Counted from the stretch's first letter, positions 16,083 through 24,047 are shown. The stretch: 46,802 bases of DNA from Bacteroidota bacterium (GCA_024278075.1 JAJRTW010000107.1:1-46802), one strand, 5' to 3'. Notes: generated by a model from the letters alone, not told the origin. Numbers and translations: made by a program.

Positions 16083-17570
16083 ATTGCTAAAGCAAAAGCT
16101 AAAGAAGAAGGGACGAAGAAACCGGCCGCTAAGAAAACAGTTGCAAAAACTACTGCGAAAAAGCCAGCATCAAAGACAACTGTTGCAAAAGCCACTGCGA
16201 AAAAAGCCGCAGCATCAAAAACAGCTAAACCAGCTGCGAAGAAAACAGTTGCAACCAAAAAACCAGCCGCTAAAAAAACAGTTGCGAAATCTACTGCTAA
16301 AAAGGCTACTACAGCAGTCCCTAAAAAACCGGCTGTAACAAAAAAACCGGCTGTAACAAAAAAACCAGCTGCAACCAAAAAACCAGCCGCGAAGAAAATA
16401 GTTGCAAAAACTACTGCTAAAAAGGCTACTACAGCAGCCCCTAAAAAGCCGGCTGTAACAAAAAAACCGGCTGTAACAAAAAAACCGGCTGTAACAAAAA
16501 AACCGGCTGCGAAGAAAACAGTTGCAAAAACTACTGCTAAAAAGCCAGCATCAAAGAAAACTGTTGCAAAAGCCACTGCAAAAAAAGCCGCAGCATCAAA
16601 AACAGCTAAACCGGCTGTAACAAAAAAACCAGATGCAACCAAAAAACCAGCCGCAAAGAAAATAGTTGCAAAAACTACTGCTAAAAAGCCAGCATCAAAG
16701 ACAGCTAAACCAGCTGCGAAGAAAACAGTTGCAAAAACTACTGCTAAAAAGCCAGCATCAAAGACAACTGTTGCAAAAGCCACTGCGAAAAAAGCTGTAG
16801 CATCAAAAACAGCTAAACCGGCTGTAACAAAAAAACCAGATGCAACCAAAAAACCAGCCGCAAAGAAAACAGTTGTAAAAACTACTGCTAAAAAGCCAGC
16901 ATCAAAGACAACTGTTGCAAAAGCCACTGCGAAAAAAGCCGCAGCATCAAAAACAGCTAAACCGGCTGTAACAAAAAAACCAGTTGTGAAGAAAACTACT
17001 GCTAAAAAGGCTACTACAGCAGCCCCTAAGAAACCGGCTGTAAAGAAAACAGTTGTGAAAAAAACAGCTGCAAAGAAAACTGTTGCGAAAAAGAAAGCAC
17101 CCGAAGCGGAAATGAAGCTTCCGGAGCAAAATGTTGTTCACGAAGTAGTGATACCGACTGTGAAGTATTCTGATAAAGACCTCGGGATTTTCCGCGAAGC
17201 AATAGAGGATTCCCGCCAGGAAGCAATCGAAGAACTCAGGATGCTTAAAGAGCGTCTGGATGATTTGACAAACTATGATTTTGCCGAAGAAAGCATGATC
17301 TATTCCATGCACATGGCCGAGCAGGGTTCGGAGGCTATGGAAAAAGAAAAAACCTATGCCCAGATCCAAAGGATTAACGAATATATTAAGAAACTTGACG
17401 AGGCTTTGCAGCGTATTAAGAACAAGACTTATGGTATTTGCAGGGTTTGCGGCTGCCTGATCGCCAAGGAAAGGTTGATAGCCGTGCCGGTTACGACTTT
17501 GTCGGCCTCTTACAAAATTCACCAGAAATGCCCGGAAGATGGCGTTGACCGTATTGAACCGGTAAAATAA
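16083..17570 (+). CDS. DksA/TraR-family protein with long histone-H1-like Lys/Ala repeat tail; apparent ATT start
   Basis: The reading frame is open from 16053 to 17570, but no ATG, GTG or TTG occurs in it before a GTG at 16986. Translation from ATT at 16083, six bases after AGGG, gives (M)AKAKAKEEGTKKPAAKK, exactly how such proteins usually begin, for 495 residues. Residues about 1-341 are repeats of Lys, Ala, Thr, Pro and Val (KKPAVTKKPA, KTVAKTTAKKPAS), resembling histone H1 tails that bind DNA. Residues about 345-495 form the TraR/DksA coiled coil and zinc region: Cys453 and Cys456 are kept, the second pair is degenerate (only Cys483). It likely acts on DNA or RNA polymerase. An automatic start at 16986 would remove 301 residues. 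Confidence 0.8.
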   Translation: MAKAKAKEEGTKKPAAKKTVAKTTAKKPASKTTVAKATAKKAAASKTAKPAAKKTVATKKPAAKKTVAKSTAKKATTAVPKKPAVTKKPAVTKKPAATKKPAAKKIVAKTTAKKATTAAPKKPAVTKKPAVTKKPAVTKKPAAKKTVAKTTAKKPASKKTVAKATAKKAAASKTAKPAVTKKPDATKKPAAKKIVAKTTAKKPASKTAKPAAKKTVAKTTAKKPASKTTVAKATAKKAVASKTAKPAVTKKPDATKKPAAKKTVVKTTAKKPASKTTVAKATAKKAAASKTAKPAVTKKPVVKKTTAKKATTAAPKKPAVKKTVVKKTAAKKTVAKKKAPEAEMKLPEQNVVHEVVIPTVKYSDKDLGIFREAIEDSRQEAIEELRMLKERLDDLTNYDFAEESMIYSMHMAEQGSEAMEKEKTYAQIQRINEYIKKLDEALQRIKNKTYGICRVCGCLIAKERLIAVPVTTLSASYKIHQKCPEDGVDRIEPVK

Positions 17571-17595
17571 TTGGTACAATAAATAATTAACAAAT

Positions 17596-17856
17596 ACTTC
17601 TGAAAAATAGTGGAATTGTCATTCTCATAAAAATTTGTAAAGAAAATAGATAAAAGTTTGTCATTCTGAATCCTTCGGCAGTCTATCCTGAGCGAAGTCG
17701 AAGGACTCAGGATAAACTCTGTGGAGAATCCCGTGTTCATGCGGCTTCTGGATTCTTCAGTTGCTTCGCCACGAGTGGCTTCGCTCCTTCTGAATGACAC
17801 TTTTCGCACATTATATTTCGTTGAAATGACAGTAAAATATCGAATTTTTCAGAAGT
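17596..17856. mobile_element. Dispersed element with ACTTCTGAAAAAT inverted ends and GTCATTC core
   Basis: ACTTCTGAAAAAT at the left and ATTTTTCAGAAGT at the right are perfect inverted repeats. Inside are TGTCATTCTGAATCCTTCGG and CTTCTGAATGACAC arms. A related, shorter copy is at 44049-44213. There is no gene and no convincing target duplication. It sits between the DksA-like gene stop and that gene's apparent terminator. Confidence 0.75.
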
Positions 17857-17884
17857 CTCTAACAAAAATATATTACAATTTTGG

Positions 17885-17919
17885 TGGGCTGTCTCGTGTG
17901 AATAGGCAGCCCAATTTTT
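17885..17919 (+). terminator. Rho-independent terminator downstream of the DksA-like gene
   Basis: TGGGCTGTCT (17885-17894) pairs with AGGCAGCCCA (17904-17913) with one G-U, loop of nine, followed by ATTTTTAT. It is 315 bp from the stop codon because a dispersed element lies between. Confidence 0.8.
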
Positions 17920-17999
17920 ATATAATTAGTGTTTCCTCAAAAAGTAGTCGAAGAAAAAGATTTTTAATGCTTATGCTTTAAGGAGAATAACAACCCCCT

Positions 18000-18123
18000 T
18001 AATCCCCCTTTTTTAAGGGGGAATTTGATTGGCTAATCCCCCTTTATTAAGGGGGAATTTGATTGGCTAATCCACCTTTATTAAGGGGGAATTTGATTGG
18101 CTATTCCCCCTTTAAAAGGGGGA
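18000..18123. repeat. 34-bp tandem repeat of a CCCCCTTT/AAGGGGG hairpin (3.7 units)
   Basis: The units start at 18000, 18034, 18068 and 18102 (partial). Each contains CCCCC (or CCACC), a T/A-rich loop and GGGGGA, then ATTTGATTGGC. Each unit can fold into a small hairpin. It lies in the 765-bp gene-free stretch between the DksA-like gene and lspA. Confidence 0.9.
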
Positions 18124-18146
18124 AGTGAGCTAGGCGAGCAGGGGGC

Positions 18147-18238
18147 TGTCCTACAATATGCAAGGCATAAAAGTCATCCAGTAATTATCACTCTATATTG
18201 ATTCGTAGGGTTGTCCTACAATATGCAAGGCATAAAAG
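18147..18238. repeat. 27-bp direct repeat 38 bp apart
   Basis: TGTCCTACAATATGCAAGGC and the following ATAAAAG occur identically at 18147-18173 and 18212-18238. The function is unknown; it could be a leftover of a duplication or the borders of an excised sequence. It lies upstream of lspA. Confidence 0.75.
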
Positions 18239-18336
18239 CATAATAAATCCATTTCCTTGCACTTTTATAGTTGAATATCTATTGTAGCTACAATACCATA
18301 AGCATTTATTACTTTTTGAGGGTAATATAATTATGA

Positions 18337-19068
18337 ATGCCATCGACATATAATAGCATGACAGAAAAGAAAACAACCAAAGAAACCAGGGCCCTTTTGA
18401 TTGTGGCCGCATTATTGATTGCCCTCGACCAGGCAACGAAAATTGCCGTAAAGGGCTTTTCTTTATTCGGAATTGAGCACCAGGGCATGTACTATGCAGA
18501 GTCCATCAGCGTAATCGGCGACTTGCTGCAAATTACATTCATCGAGAACCCGGGTATGGCACTGGGAATTACTTTCGGCAGCGGCAAGATATTTCTCAGC
18601 CTGTTCTCAATCTTTGCTGGCATTGGCCTGGGATATTATCTAATTAAATTAGAGGGATTTTCCAGATGGGTGCGGATTGGCATTATGCTGATTTTTGCCG
18701 GCGCCATGGGCAATCTGATCGACAGGGTTTTCTATGGAGTGTTCTATGGCGAATCCGCATTATTCTACGGTAAAGTAGTTGATTTCGTTCAGGTAGACAT
18801 ACCCGATATTGATTTTCTCGGATTGAGCTATACCCATTGGCCAGTGTTCAATGTGGCGGATTCCTGTGTTTCTTGCGGCGTGGTGCTTCTGCTTCTGCTT
18901 CACAATAAAATCCCAACATTCAAACAGGTTTTCGGCAATAAGCCCGCACAATCATCTAACAATACTGATAATGGTATTGAGAATAGTAAAGAAAATAGTA
19001 TCGATAAGGCATCGAACAAATCGGACATTTCGGATAATCAAGCAAATGAGCCGGAAGCAAGAATATAA
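18337..19068 (+). CDS. lspA: Lipoprotein signal peptidase (signal peptidase II)
   Basis: The 243-residue inner-membrane aspartyl protease cleaves prolipoprotein signal peptides after lipidation. It serves the several lipoproteins in this window. The two catalytic aspartates are visible in GNLIDR (Asp129) and FNVADS (Asp175), with four hydrophobic segments and the early LDQATK motif. A start at the ATG at 18358 would shorten it by seven residues and is equally plausible. The last about 50 residues (NNTDNGIENSKENSID...) are a polar low-complexity tail unusual for LspA. Its end overlaps the rluD start by 23 bp, so the two are co-transcribed. Confidence 0.93.
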   Translation: MPSTYNSMTEKKTTKETRALLIVAALLIALDQATKIAVKGFSLFGIEHQGMYYAESISVIGDLLQITFIENPGMALGITFGSGKIFLSLFSIFAGIGLGYYLIKLEGFSRWVRIGIMLIFAGAMGNLIDRVFYGVFYGESALFYGKVVDFVQVDIPDIDFLGLSYTHWPVFNVADSCVSCGVVLLLLLHNKIPTFKQVFGNKPAQSSNNTDNGIENSKENSIDKASNKSDISDNQANEPEARI

Positions 19069-20236
19069 TCCCATACCGGATAAGGATAATTACCCCGAGT
19101 ATGTCGAGAAAAAGTACGAATTCAACGTACCGGCCGGCCAATCACTGGTTCGGCTCGACAGGTATCTCACCAATAATATCATCAATGCAACCCGCAATAA
19201 AGTCCAGAAAGCAATTGAAGAAGGCAATGTATTGGTTAACGGGCGGGCGGCCAAAAAGAACAGGAAGATTCACCCGGGCGATGTGGTTATTTGCTCGATA
19301 ATGAAACCGCCGCCCATAGAATTAGTCCCCGAGAGCATCCCGTTAGATATTAAATATGAGGATGATTCTCTGCTTGTAATCAACAAACCTCCGGGCATGT
19401 GCACGCATCCGGGATTCGGGAACCGGTACGGTACATTGGTCAATGCCGTGCTGTTTTACTTGGGATACAGGGAGAATATCCCGGTTGAATATAACGAGCT
19501 TAATGATGCTATCGACAATGATGCTATCGACAATGATGCTATCGACAATGATGCTATCGACAATGATGCTATCGACAATGATGCTATCGACAATGATGCT
19601 ATCGACAATGATGAAGAAGGGCATCAAGGAAATATTTTTGCCGGCGATGGCATCCGCCCCGGCGTAGTGCATAGGTTGGACAAGGATACAAGCGGACTGT
19701 TAGTCATATCAAAAAGCCCGGAAGTAACCGCAATAATGCAGGCTCAATTCGCCGACAGGTCAATTTCGCGGCAGTATCTCGCTATAGTATGGGGCGATGT
19801 GAAGAATGACAGCGGAATAATCGAAGGTGATATTGGCCGCTCGGCCCGCGACAGGAAGCTGTTCGCAATTGTCCGGCGGGGCGGCAAACACGCAATAACC
19901 GAATACAGCGTAGTAGAGCGATTCGGATTATTCACTTTGTTGAAACTGAAATTGCAGACTGGCAGGACTCATCAGATAAGGGTTCATTGCACCTCGATTA
20001 ATCATCCCGTGCTGGGCGATCAATTCTATGGCGGCGATAAAGTCGCATATAGCGGCCAAGACCCGTATAAAAGGAAATTAGCCAGCGATTGCCTTGCCAT
20101 TGCCCATCGGCAGCTTCTTCACGCTAAATCCATTGAGTTCATTCATCCCGTATCTAAAGGAAAGGTGGCCGTTGGTTCCGAACTGCCGGCGGATATGCAA
20201 TCGGTTCTGCAACTGTTAGATGAAAGCCTGAAATAG
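19046..20236 (+). CDS. rluD: RluA/RluD-family 23S rRNA pseudouridine synthase
   Basis: I start it at the ATG at 19046 (MSRKQEYNPIP), giving 396 residues; longer frames upstream run through lspA. An S4-like RNA-binding domain (LVRLDRYLTNNI...NVLVNGRAAKKNRKI) is followed by the synthase domain with catalytic Asp212 in HRLDKDTSGLL, plus LQTGRTHQIRVH and HRQLLHAKSIEFIHP. RluD-type enzymes modify helix 69 of 23S rRNA; the exact target here is inferred. Residues 154-188 are seven DAIDN repeats from a 15-bp tandem array, inserted between the LVNAVLFYL segment and the catalytic loop. Gene order lspA-rluD is common. Confidence 0.93.
   Translation: MSRKQEYNPIPDKDNYPEYVEKKYEFNVPAGQSLVRLDRYLTNNIINATRNKVQKAIEEGNVLVNGRAAKKNRKIHPGDVVICSIMKPPPIELVPESIPLDIKYEDDSLLVINKPPGMCTHPGFGNRYGTLVNAVLFYLGYRENIPVEYNELNDAIDNDAIDNDAIDNDAIDNDAIDNDAIDNDAIDNDEEGHQGNIFAGDGIRPGVVHRLDKDTSGLLVISKSPEVTAIMQAQFADRSISRQYLAIVWGDVKNDSGIIEGDIGRSARDRKLFAIVRRGGKHAITEYSVVERFGLFTLLKLKLQTGRTHQIRVHCTSINHPVLGDQFYGGDKVAYSGQDPYKRKLASDCLAIAHRQLLHAKSIEFIHPVSKGKVAVGSELPADMQSVLQLLDESLK
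19505..19609 (+). repeat. 15-bp in-frame tandem repeat in rluD (7 units)
   Basis: Seven perfect copies of GATGCTATCGACAAT encode DAIDN seven times; an eighth begins and diverges. The lack of sequence divergence among units implies recent expansion or ongoing slippage. Unit length keeps the frame at any copy number. Confidence 0.97.
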
Positions 20237-20257
20237 GATGCTGCCACTCGATTCGCC

Positions 20258-20944
20258 TTAAGCAATCAGGCCATCGCTCATCTTAACAACACGGTCGGCT
20301 CTGGAGGCTATTTCGTTGCTATGGGTGGCCACAACGAATGTAAGATTATAGTCCTTTTGCAATTTTCGGATAAGTTCCATTACCGACTCCGAATTATCCT
20401 TATCGAGATTCCCGGTTGGCTCGTCGGCCAGAACTATTGACGGATTATTAATCAGCGCCCTGGCAATTGCCACTCTTTGCTGTTCGCCTCCGGAGAGTTC
20501 CATTGGCTTGTTATCGCTTTTATTTTCAATCCCAACCTCGTGGAGCAGTGATTTCGCTTTGCCAAGGGCCTGTTTATACGGCAGTCCCGCGATGAATGCC
20601 GGGATCATTATGTTTTCGATTGATGTGAACTCGGGCAGAAGGTGATGGAATTGGAATACGAATCCGATGTGCTTGTTCCGAATTTCGGCTAACTGCTCGG
20701 ATGAGTATGATTTAATATCTGTCCAGATATTTTCAAAATTATAGCTTAGCTCGCCATTTTCGGGAGTGTCCAGCGAGCCGACAATATGCAACAGGGTACT
20801 TTTCCCAACACCCGACGGCCCCACAATAGCAAGAAATTCACCGCGAACAATCTCCAGGGATAATCCTTTCAATACGTGGGTTACGGCCTGATTGGCTATC
20901 CTGTAGGATTTTGTTATATTACTACATTTATAAATATAATCCAT
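20258..20944 (-). CDS. lolD: ABC transporter ATP-binding subunit, LolD-like
   Basis: The 228-residue ATPase has Walker A GPSGVGKST (42-50), the Q-loop region FQFHHLLPEFT, the signature LSGGEQQRVAIARAL, Walker B IVLADEPTGNLD and the switch His in VVATHSNE. The FHHLLPEFT and PTGNLD stretches are typical of LolD, which powers release of lipoproteins from the inner membrane; MacB/FtsE-type relatives are alternatives. The permease LolCE is not adjacent. It is convergent with rluD and downstream of rplQ, separated from it by a hairpin. Confidence 0.87.
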   Translation of the reverse strand: MDYIYKCSNITKSYRIANQAVTHVLKGLSLEIVRGEFLAIVGPSGVGKSTLLHIVGSLDTPENGELSYNFENIWTDIKSYSSEQLAEIRNKHIGFVFQFHHLLPEFTSIENIMIPAFIAGLPYKQALGKAKSLLHEVGIENKSDNKPMELSGGEQQRVAIARALINNPSIVLADEPTGNLDKDNSESVMELIRKLQKDYNLTFVVATHSNEIASRADRVVKMSDGLIA

Positions 20945-20983
20945 AGCTTACGCCAGCAATTTGAAACCAGGATGTTTAGACAA

Positions 20984-21016
20984 AGATGTCCAACACTTAC
21001 CAAGTGTCGGACATCT
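20984..21016. terminator. Hairpin between rplQ and lolD
   Basis: AGATGTCC-A-ACACTT, loop ACC, AAGTGT-C-GGACATCT forms a 14-bp stem with one internal mismatch. It could end the ribosomal transcript, but it has no long T run and may be a dispersed palindrome. Confidence 0.5.
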
Positions 21017-21052
21017 ATTCACAAATTCATTCGATAATATATTCGATTCGAT

Positions 21053-21766
21053 TTAGCTTTCTTTCGCCTTATCATCAGCTTTGTCATCTTCACCTGCCGG
21101 AGCTTGATCCTCCGTAGGAGTGGATGTTTCTTCCGATGCTGTTGCTTCCGCTGATTCCTGCTCTTCTTCCGCCAAAGGTGCTTCCTCTACAACTACAGCA
21201 TCTTCAGTTGTTTCCTCAATTGCATCTTCAGTTATTTCCTCAACTGTTACTTCTTCGGATGTCAATTCTTCTTGCTCTTCAACGACAGGTTTTGCATCAG
21301 GTTTCTTAGCTTGCTTCTTCCTTTTCCTTTTCGATTTAATTGAAGTAGCTCCGTCGACAGGTGCAGCCCAATCGACCAATTCGATAATTGCGGTTCTCCC
21401 GCTATCGCCTCTTCTGAAGCCAGTTTTAATAACGCGGGTGTAGCCGCCTGCACGATCTTCCACAACCGGCGCAATAGCATCGAACAGCTCCTGAAGCACG
21501 GCTTTATTCTGAATATCCCTGGCAACACGCCTTCTGTTATGAATATCAATTGTTTGCCCATCGGGCAGCAATCCCTGCTTTTCTTTAGCAAGAGCATTCT
21601 TTGCTTTGGTAATCAAACGTTCGGCAAAAGACCTTAATTCTTTAGCTTTCGCTTCGGTTGTCTCAATTTTCTTATGCTCGAACAAAGACGTAGCCAAATT
21701 TCTCATCAGAGCCTTTCTATGGGCGCTGGTACGATTTAATTTTCTTCCTTTGCGTAGATGTCTCAT
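21053..21766 (-). CDS. rplQ: Ribosomal protein L17 with long acidic C-terminal tail
   Basis: Residues 1 to about 140 are a normal L17 (MRHLRKGRKLNRTSAHRKAL start; GGYTRVIKTGFRRGD), a large-subunit protein near the exit tunnel. Most L17 proteins stop near 120-140. Here a basic linker (KSKRKRKKQAKK) leads into about 80 residues rich in Glu, Thr, Ala and Val (EETTEDAVVVEEAPLAEEEQ), ending KADDKAKES. The tail is low complexity and probably disordered on the ribosome surface. It is the last gene of the alpha operon, 54 bp after rpoA. Confidence 0.95.
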   Translation of the reverse strand: MRHLRKGRKLNRTSAHRKALMRNLATSLFEHKKIETTEAKAKELRSFAERLITKAKNALAKEKQGLLPDGQTIDIHNRRRVARDIQNKAVLQELFDAIAPVVEDRAGGYTRVIKTGFRRGDSGRTAIIELVDWAAPVDGATSIKSKRKRKKQAKKPDAKPVVEEQEELTSEEVTVEEITEDAIEETTEDAVVVEEAPLAEEEQESAEATASEETSTPTEDQAPAGEDDKADDKAKES

Positions 21767-21820
21767 TTTATAACTCGTTCAAACGGCTGTAAATGTTTCT
21801 AAATTATTAATTTCCGGGAT

Positions 21821-22834
21821 TCAACCCAATTCTAAGGTTTTATTGTCTTCTTTGATGAATTGCTCGACACTCATGCCAAACTCCAAACCAAACTGAACAA
21901 CAACATCGCCAAGCTCGGCAAGCGATTTGCGGCCAAAATTCCTGAATTTAAGCAATTCCGATTCCTGCAGCGAAACCAACTCGGCCAAAGTTTTGATATT
22001 AGCCGCCTTAAGGCAATTGTGCGCCCTGACGGAAAGCTCTAATTCATCAACCGGGGTATTCAGAATTTTCTTAAGCCTGTTGCGCTCGGCAGCTTTTACT
22101 TCTTCCTCGACTATCTCCTGTTGATGCTGCTCTTCTTCGAACTCATCAAAATTAATGAAGAACTTGATATGATCGTTAAGTATTTTTGCAGCATGGTGAA
22201 CAGCTTCCTGCGAAGAAATCGTTCCGTCGGTTTTCACATCAAGCACAAGTTTCTCATAGTCGGTTCTTTGCCCAACTCTATATGGCTCGATTGTATAAAT
22301 AACATTTTTTAATGGCGTATAGATAGCATCAATGGGCAACATGCCAATCGGGAAATCCACTATTTGCTGTTCTTCGGCCGGCACATACCCTTTGCCCCTG
22401 CCAAGCCTGAGCTCAACATCGAATTCGGCATCTTCGGCCAGAGTGCAGATATGATGATTCGGATCGAGAATTTCAATCTGGTCGGAGGCATCCTGGATGT
22501 CTTTGGCAGTCCATGTGCCCGGCCCTTTCAGGGAGAACATAATCCTTTGCGCCTTTTTATCAAGGATTTTCAGTCGTACTTCTTTCAAATTCAATATTAT
22601 TTCAGCAACGTCTTCGATCACACCCGTGATAGTCTGGAATTCGTGCAGGATGTCGCTAATTTTTAATCCGATAATAGCTGACCCCGGAATAGATGACAAC
22701 AACACCCTGCGTATTGAATTGCCAATAGTTACACCATATCCCTGCTCAAGTGGCTGAAGGATAAAACGTCCATGATAATCAGACGACGACTCTTCAATTT
22801 GAACCCGGTCGGGCATTTGCATTTGAGTATTCAT
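21821..22834 (-). CDS. rpoA: RNA polymerase alpha subunit
   Basis: The protein is 337 residues. The N-terminal domain (about 1-235) for dimerisation and beta/beta' assembly includes FILQPLEQGYGVTIGNSIRR and SIPGSAIIGLKI. The C-terminal domain (about 260-325) for UP elements and activators includes VDELELSVRAHNCLKAANI and LLKFRNFGRKSLAEL. Between them is a Glu/Gln-rich linker. In most bacteria rpsD lies just upstream; here rpsK is the next gene after a 241-bp non-coding gap. Confidence 0.98.
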   Translation of the reverse strand: MNTQMQMPDRVQIEESSSDYHGRFILQPLEQGYGVTIGNSIRRVLLSSIPGSAIIGLKISDILHEFQTITGVIEDVAEIILNLKEVRLKILDKKAQRIMFSLKGPGTWTAKDIQDASDQIEILDPNHHICTLAEDAEFDVELRLGRGKGYVPAEEQQIVDFPIGMLPIDAIYTPLKNVIYTIEPYRVGQRTDYEKLVLDVKTDGTISSQEAVHHAAKILNDHIKFFINFDEFEEEQHQQEIVEEEVKAAERNRLKKILNTPVDELELSVRAHNCLKAANIKTLAELVSLQESELLKFRNFGRKSLAELGDVVVQFGLEFGMSVEQFIKEDNKTLELG

Positions 22835-23075
22835 ATATTATCGCTTTTTTAAATAAAACTTTTTGTATTCTTTGAATTTCTTTATTCTTCTGTTAATTTC
22901 TTCACTTCATGGAAAAACGGCTATGCTATCCCAATAACAACATCCGGCTATATCGCCACAATCAACCGATAATCCATATAAATCAATCTTCTATTGCTGC
23001 ATTCTGCCTTCTATATATGCAATCAATGTTTTGCAACCGATAACACAAAATGCGGACAAAAACCGGCAGTACGGA
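22835..23075. other. Non-coding gap where rpsD is expected
   Basis: This 241-bp AT-rich interval between rpsK and rpoA has no reading frame resembling S4, and no repeat or hairpin I can recognise. In the standard alpha operon this is the position of rpsD. Confidence 0.8.
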
Positions 23076-23456
23076 TCAGACTCTTCTTCTTTTTGGCGGA
23101 CGGCAGCCGTTATGCGGAATCGGAGTTCTATCGATGATACTGTGAATTTCCAATCCAGCCTGAGTAAGCGCCCTGATAGCGGCCTCGCGTCCCGAACCCG
23201 GCCCTTTCACAACGCAATCAACCTTGCGAAGTCCCATATCATAGGCCTCTTTCCCTGCTTTTTCGGCAGAAACCTGAGCGGCATAAGGAGTATTTTTCTT
23301 CGAACCCCTGAATCCGTTCCTGCCCGCCGACGACCAGCAAAGGGCGTTGCCATACATGTCGGTGATAGTCACCATCACATTATTGAATGTAGCCTTTACA
23401 AATGCCTTGCCATGAATGTCGGCCACGATTTTCTTTTTAGCTTTTTTCTTTGCCAC
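23076..23456 (-). CDS. rpsK: Ribosomal protein S11
   Basis: The 126-residue S11 forms part of the 30S platform near the E site. Family motifs [25 protein letters not shown] and TPYAAQ are present. The C terminus, [10 protein letters not shown], is canonical. The N terminus is Lys-rich (MAKKKAKKK). It lies downstream of rpsM after a 192-bp spacer filled with repeats. Confidence 0.98.
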   Translation of the reverse strand: MAKKKAKKKIVADIHGKAFVKATFNNVMVTITDMYGNALCWSSAGRNGFRGSKKNTPYAAQVSAEKAGKEAYDMGLRKVDCVVKGPGSGREAAIRALTQAGLEIHSIIDRTPIPHNGCRPPKRRRV

Positions 23457-23510
23457 TTATTAATACCTGATTAAAGTTAAAACAATAAATTTCTATATTG
23501 CACGATTCAT

Positions 23511-23582
23511 TGTTCTGTCAGGTGTTACACCCGACAAACAGCCTCAGCTTCATTAATTGCCAGTTGTAACAACTGGCAGAAC
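23511..23582. repeat. Double palindrome between rpsM and rpsK
   Basis: TGTCAGGTGTTACACCCGACA is an imperfect hairpin, and GCCAGTTGTAACAACTGGC (23559-23577) a perfect palindrome. The arrangement resembles 12124-12202. It sits inside the alpha operon, so it is transcribed and could affect processing. Confidence 0.75.
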
Positions 23583-23599
23583 GTGAATGCAACCGTTAT

Positions 23600-23641
23600 T
23601 ATATTCGTTGCAATTAATACTATATTCGTTGCAATTAATAC
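23600..23641. repeat. 21-bp tandem duplication
   Basis: TATATTCGTTGCAATTAATA plus C occurs twice without mismatch, immediately downstream of rpsM in the operon. Confidence 0.9.
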
Positions 23642-23648
23642 TTAATTA

Positions 23649-24029
23649 TTATTTCTTGCCGGCAGCTTTCTTCTTGCCAGCCACAGTTTTCCTACGGCCT
23701 TTTCTCGACCTGGCATTAGTTCTGGTGCGTTGCCCGCGAACCGGCAACCCTCTTCTGTGGCGCAGGCCCCGATAGCAGCCAATGTCCATAAGTCGCTTGA
23801 TATTCATCTGAACTTCGCCGCGCAACTGACCCTCGACTGCGTACTCCTCCACCGCCTGGCGAATTCTTGCTACCTCTTCGTCGGTCCAATCGTTCACATG
23901 CTTATTCTTGTCAATACCGGTGTCTTCCAATATCTTTCCGGCAGTAGTGTCTCCGATTCCGAAAATATATGTAAGTCCGATAATGCCGCGTTTATTCTTT
24001 GGTAAGTCAATTCCAGCTATACGAGCCAC
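23649..24029 (-). CDS. rpsM: Ribosomal protein S13
   Basis: The 126-residue S13 sits in the 30S head and contacts L5 and the P-site t[18 protein letters not shown] at the start, the LTYIFGIG helix-hairpin region and [22 protein letters not shown] at the end are diagnostic. The C-terminal tail is lysine/alanine-rich (KKKAAGKK). It is 18 bp downstream of rpmJ. Confidence 0.98.
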   Translation of the reverse strand: MARIAGIDLPKNKRGIIGLTYIFGIGDTTAGKILEDTGIDKNKHVNDWTDEEVARIRQAVEEYAVEGQLRGEVQMNIKRLMDIGCYRGLRHRRGLPVRGQRTRTNARSRKGRRKTVAGKKKAAGKK

Positions 24030-24047
24030 TGTTCACTCCTTTAATAA

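Noticed and set aside
16019-16927. A 302-residue open frame on the minus strand rich in Phe, Ala and Val
   Set aside because: It is the complement of the Lys/Ala repeat region of the DksA-like gene. Repetitive codons such as AAA GCT on one strand automatically leave a long open frame on the other.
18851-19045. 65-residue N-terminal extension of RluD
   Set aside because: It runs through the lspA coding region out of frame and resembles no S4 domain; the ATG at 19046 fits the family.
21053-21766. Frameshift or fusion with another gene at the L17 tail
   Set aside because: The tail is in one continuous frame, ends at a normal stop and matches no known domain, so it is treated as a genuine low-complexity extension.
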